9,543 nucleotides of DNA from AM-1111 sp046302135 (lineage in GTDB: Bacteria > Bacteroidota > Bacteroidia > B-17B0 > Aurantibacillaceae): contig JBKCIQ010000002.1 in the NCBI GenBank assembly GCA_046302135.1, positions 1 through 9,543 on the forward strand, written 5' to 3'. Below, one piece after another: positions 6,509-9,543 of the stretch. The notes beneath the pieces were generated by a model. It made no database searches. It was not told where the DNA came from and worked only from the letters and a program-made list of their open reading frames with translations. Numbering within the stretch: position 1 is the stretch's first letter; every line of letters begins with the position of its first letter. Made by a program: the position numbers and the translations under genes.

Positions 6509-7678
6509 TTATTTGCAACTTGCTTTTACTGATAGTTTAGATAGTAAAACCAATTGATGTTGTTTTAAATTTAGTTGGATTTGAGTCAAATTATTTAAAA
6601 CTCTTGTTAGGTTGATATAATAAAAATTCTCAACCTCCCATGACTCTTTAACTCCATCTTCAATCTTATCTGAATCTCGAGGGATACTACTTTCAATTTC
6701 ATTCATTACGAGTTTATATTCAGATTCACTCAATTTTAATTTGGGATCCTTTTGAATACTTTCAAAAACAGATTTTATTTTAGCCGCACCTGAATTAAGC
6801 TTTTCACGTAATTCTTTTGCGGTGTTGGGACCCGATTGAGGGTTAAACTCATTATCTCCAATTAAAATATATGTAGGTGTGTCAAAATCATCTCCGTTTA
6901 TAAAATATCTGGTGCTGTAACCCTTGTCTATATCCTTATCAAGCGAAATGGAATCTTTATAACTTCCTTGCTTTTCAGTTTGCTGAACAATTTCCTTTTT
7001 TAAATTATTTATGTACGTATATTGTTCATCAAAAATTTTAGAAATGCTATTTGTTTTTTCTACCCAAAATAAAGCATTTGAGTCAGTTCTACTAATTTCA
7101 TTTATAGATAAAACCGTATTATCAACTTTCTCTGAAGTGTTTTTAATATTCAAAGATAAGTTTTCATATATTTTATTATGTGGATAAATGGAACGAGATA
7201 AGGACCTTGAATACATAAAAAAGAAAAGATATGCCAAACAAACAATAAAAATATTTACTTCACTAATAAAAGTTGCGTTCTTATCTTTTTTATAACTTAC
7301 TACCTGAAGTAATATTAAAACCAACAAGGAGATAAATAAAATAATTGAAAAGGTAGATTGACCAGGCCACCACATAGCCTTAAAAGTGAAAGCAAGAACA
7401 ATTAAGGAAATACAATTCAAAGCAAGAAAGAAACGAAATCTTTGCATCCCTGACAAGCCGTGTTTTAACATAGACTTTATCAATACAGAAAATACAAATA
7501 TGAGCGTTCCAAAAATTATAAACATCGCTGCGCCATGCCACTTCATATATATAAATAATGTGGAAAGCATAATAAATGATAAACCTGAAAAGGCAAAAAA
7601 GTTCACTGTTTTAAGTAAATTACTTTTTTTGTAATTGAAGTTTGAGTTAATACTGACAGATTGATTATTACTTTCCAT
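6509..7678 (-). CDS. Five-TM membrane protein with GldL-like hairpins and a GldM N-terminal-like periplasmic domain
   Basis: This 389-residue protein is not a standard family member by inspection. Five hydrophobic segments lie at about 24-43, 49-68, 82-100, 108-128 and 138-156. The turns of the first two hairpins are MKWHG (45-49) and MWWPG (102-106), resembling the HWPGA-type turn between the two helices of GldL. After the fifth helix comes a soluble region of about 230 residues with the pattern of the GldM N-terminal domain: a helical stretch after the membrane, YTYINNLKKEIVQQ (220-233), TPTYILIGD (267-275), a KELREKL helix (288-294), and SWEVENFYYINLTRVLNNL (346-364) leading to a final helix ending at L382. 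In GldM this region is the first periplasmic domain; the later domains that reach GldK/GldN are absent. Function is unknown. The GldL/GldM relation is inferred from motif order. ATG at 7678, no Shine-Dalgarno. Confidence 0.62.
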   Translation of the reverse strand: MESNNQSVSINSNFNYKKSNLLKTVNFFAFSGLSFIMLSTLFIYMKWHGAAMFIIFGTLIFVFSVLIKSMLKHGLSGMQRFRFFLALNCISLIVLAFTFKAMWWPGQSTFSIILFISLLVLILLQVVSYKKDKNATFISEVNIFIVCLAYLFFFMYSRSLSRSIYPHNKIYENLSLNIKNTSEKVDNTVLSINEISRTDSNALFWVEKTNSISKIFDEQYTYINNLKKEIVQQTEKQGSYKDSISLDKDIDKGYSTRYFINGDDFDTPTYILIGDNEFNPQSGPNTAKELREKLNSGAAKIKSVFESIQKDPKLKLSESEYKLVMNEIESSIPRDSDKIEDGVKESWEVENFYYINLTRVLNNLTQIQLNLKQHQLVLLSKLSVKASCK

Positions 7679-7910
7679 AAATTTTATTTTTCACAGGTTT
7701 ATAATTTATAACTATAACAGAAGAACAAATTCAATCAGTTGAAATATTTTCAAATGAAATGACAAATTTATAATTGAGGAAATAAAATAAGTTACACTAT
7801 AACCCTTTAAAAGATAAATCCGATTGTATAAAATATTTTAACTGAAATAAAAATCTATAAGAAACAAAATTAAGTAAATAAGAGCTTATTAATTACTATT
7901 AAAAAAAAAA
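7679..7910. other. AT-rich intergenic region between the phosphatase and the GldL/GldM-like gene
   Basis: These 232 bp have no convincing ORF or RNA gene. An A10 run (7901-7910) abuts the phosphatase stop codon. An imperfect inverted repeat follows, with arms 7873-7882 and 7885-7897 (core AATAAG/CTTATT, with a 3-nt bulge further out). It is composed almost only of A-T pairs and has no T tract after it in the minus direction, so it is a poor terminator. The gap is wide enough for a separate promoter for the downstream membrane-protein gene. Whether the two genes are co-transcribed cannot be decided. Confidence 0.6.
7763..7770 (-). promoter_or_regulatory. Weak candidate -7 promoter element for the membrane-protein gene
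   Basis: On the minus strand this reads TAAATTTG, an exact TAnnTTTG match, 84 bp before the ATG at 7678. No -33 partner is clear, and a second chance-level match occurs at 7865-7872. In DNA this AT-rich such matches are expected, so this is only a possibility. Confidence 0.25.
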
Positions 7911-9543
7911 TCAAATTCTAACACCAATTATACAAACGTCATCAACTTGTTCCAAATCCTGCTTCCAATTATTAAAGGTTTTATTTAAAATCTCTGCCTG
8001 CGCATCCAATTCGAAATGGTGATTTGCAAATAATAAATCCTGTAAAGGTTTATATTTAAACTTCTTTCCTCTAGGTCCACCAAATTGATCAGCATAACCA
8101 TCAGTAAATAAATAAAAAGTATTATTACTAACACAACTGATTATATGAGTCGTAAACGGTTTACCGTAGTCAGATTTACCAATAGGCTGTTTATCCGGTT
8201 TAATTTCTATAACAGAAGAATTATTTATTTGATCATTTTCAAGGGAAGAATCAATAAACCATAAAGGATTATTAGCCCCACTCCAATAAATTTTATTACT
8301 CAATTTATCTATACATAAAAGTGAAATATCCATTCCATCCTTTACTTCACTAGCACTTTTTTCAAAAGTCTCCAAAACTAACTCCCGAGTTTTATCCAAT
8401 ACTTTACCAGTATCTGTGACATTAAATTCTTTTACAGCTCTATTAAGAGCATTACTACAAACTACAGAAACTAAAGCTCCAGGTACACCATGGCCGGTAC
8501 AATCAGCAGCTGCAATCATGATAAGGTTACCACTAATTTCCATCCAATAGAAATCACCAGCTATAATATCTTTAGGCCTATACAATATAAAGTTATTCGG
8601 CAAATAACTATTTATAAAATCAGAAGGTGGTAATATTGCCTGTTGAAGTCGTTTTGCGTAATTAATACTTTCAATAATTTCTTTTTGCTTCTCTTCAACT
8701 ATTTGTTTTTGTAATAAAAGTTCCTGCGTACGCTCAACAACCTTTGTTTCGAGAATTTGATTTTGTTCAGTTAAAATGCTTTGCTTTTCCTTTTCCTTTT
8801 TTATATTTTCTTCTGATAAATTTTTTATTTCATCATACTTCAGAATTAATTCATTTTGATTCTGACCATTTCGTTTACCAATGATGATTGCAAGTGTAAC
8901 AGGCAAAATTAATACGGTGAACTCGAAAAAATAATCTAGTTTTTTTATTCCAGACCTATAAGAATTTGTTTCAAATACTACAGACAATATAAAGAAAACC
9001 AGATATAGCAATAACATTAAGAAAAAACTATAACTGATATATTTTGATTCCCATTTCTTTTTATTACCACCTTGAAATAAAAGATATAAGCATAAAACCA
9101 AATTATACAGAATATAAATTCCGGTCACTAAATACGAGGCCACTTCAACAAAACCTTCATGAAAAATTGATAAAACCAGCAAAACAAACAAACAAATAAA
9201 TAAAACCCAGCTAGGCCAATTCCTGATTTTTTTTTCTGTTAAAACTAAAGATAAATAATTAACCAGATTGCTAACGCCAAAAGAAAACAAAAAAATCAAT
9301 AACAAGCTTATTATACTAGAAAAATAAAATAAAGTTCCTAGTTGATTCAAAGAATATAAAAAACAAAAAATTGAAAAATAAAGATTTTCTATTTTAATTC
9401 TGTAAAAAATAAATTGAATAAAAACAACAGTACCTATACTAAAGAAAAATACAAGTTTAATAATTGAAATGATATTATTGTATACTATTTTTTCATTTTC
9501 CTTATCCTTACATGAAAGAGTTCCAAGTGTTAAATCCAAAGCA
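7911..9543 (-). CDS. 7TM sensor-type SpoIIE/PP2C serine/threonine phosphatase (partial, 5' end outside window)
   Basis: The frame is open to the right edge. The first available start would be a TTG at 9539-9537, but the codon before it is also open, so the N-terminus lies outside. Numbering from that TTG, 542 residues are visible. Seven hydrophobic segments (about 25-45, 51-70, 74-98, 109-127, 134-155, 168-188, 203-221) resemble a 7TMR-DISM-type membrane sensor. A charged coiled coil (about 225-295) ends in SINYAKRLQQAILPP (291-305), the usual Bacteroidota linker to a SpoIIE phosphatase domain. The catalytic domain has metal-binding aspartates in RPKDIIAGDFYW (D329), AADCTGHGVPGALVS (D346), DGMDISLL (D404), LFTDGYADQ (D480) and VDDVCIIGVR (D533/D534), so it looks active. 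Such proteins dephosphorylate phosphoserine on anti-sigma-factor antagonists or similar partners; none is visible here. A periplasmic sensor domain may lie in the missing part. Confidence 0.9.
   Translation of the reverse strand, partial: ALDLTLGTLSCKDKENEKIVYNNIISIIKLVFFFSIGTVVFIQFIFYRIKIENLYFSIFCFLYSLNQLGTLFYFSSIISLLLIFLFSFGVSNLVNYLSLVLTEKKIRNWPSWVLFICLFVLLVLSIFHEGFVEVASYLVTGIYILYNLVLCLYLLFQGGNKKKWESKYISYSFFLMLLLYLVFFILSVVFETNSYRSGIKKLDYFFEFTVLILPVTLAIIIGKRNGQNQNELILKYDEIKNLSEENIKKEKEKQSILTEQNQILETKVVERTQELLLQKQIVEEKQKEIIESINYAKRLQQAILPPSDFINSYLPNNFILYRPKDIIAGDFYWMEISGNLIMIAAADCTGHGVPGALVSVVCSNALNRAVKEFNVTDTGKVLDKTRELVLETFEKSASEVKDGMDISLLCIDKLSNKIYWSGANNPLWFIDSSLENDQINNSSVIEIKPDKQPIGKSDYGKPFTTHIISCVSNNTFYLFTDGYADQFGGPRGKKFKYKPLQDLLFANHHFELDAQAEILNKTFNNWKQDLEQVDDVCIIGVRI

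Noticed and set aside
7865..7872. Second TAnnTTTG match on the minus strand
   Set aside because: It is nearly 190 bp from the next gene start, in very AT-rich DNA; most likely a chance match.
7901..7910. A10 run as a phase-variable tract
   Set aside because: It lies just after the phosphatase stop codon, not in a coding region or between promoter elements that can be identified.
9537..9539. TTG as the real start of the SpoIIE phosphatase
   Set aside because: The frame stays open to the window edge and this sensor family normally has more N-terminal sequence, so the gene is treated as truncated by the window.

Overview
The window looks like chromosomal DNA from a low-GC member of the Bacteroidota. 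The evidence is the AT-rich base composition, genes without Shine-Dalgarno sequences, two exact matches to the Bacteroidota -7 promoter element (TAnnTTTG) in one divergent intergenic region, the C-terminus of an outer-membrane beta-barrel protein of a type common in this phylum, a 7TM/SpoIIE phosphatase with a typical Bacteroidota linker, and a protein resembling the gliding/type IX secretion motor proteins GldL and GldM. No rRNA, tRNA, CRISPR array, insertion sequence or phage gene is visible, and gene order and composition give no sign of recent transfer.

Layout. Positions 1-153 (+) hold the last 50 codons of an outer-membrane beta-barrel protein, too short to appear as a long ORF. It converges, with 10 bp between, on a three-gene minus-strand operon read from right to left: pgk (phosphoglycerate kinase, 5114-3918), a multi-spanning GT-C/TMTC-like membrane protein with five C-terminal TPRs (3900-1924), and a NodU/CmcH-family carbamoyltransferase (1918-164). 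The spacers are only 17 and 5 nt. The second and third genes suggest that a surface or secreted glycan, or a metabolite, is glycosylated and O-carbamoylated. The acceptor is unknown. The link to pgk may be only a shared promoter.

A divergent promoter region (5115-5260) separates pgk from a plus-strand PLP aminotransferase of the methionine/kynurenine aminotransferase type (5261-6418). Its end converges on the next minus-strand gene, with a well-formed intrinsic terminator in between (6447-6475).

The right third holds two minus-strand genes separated by 232 bp of AT-rich DNA. One is a 389-residue membrane protein (7678-6509), read here as two GldL-like transmembrane hairpins, a fifth helix and a GldM N-terminal-like periplasmic domain. 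The other is a 7TM SpoIIE/PP2C phosphatase (7911 to the right edge) whose 5' end lies outside the window. The GldL/GldM-like protein is the most interesting item: it appears to combine both halves of a known two-protein motor, in shortened form, away from any gld/por cluster. All assignments come from reading the sequence; no database search was run.
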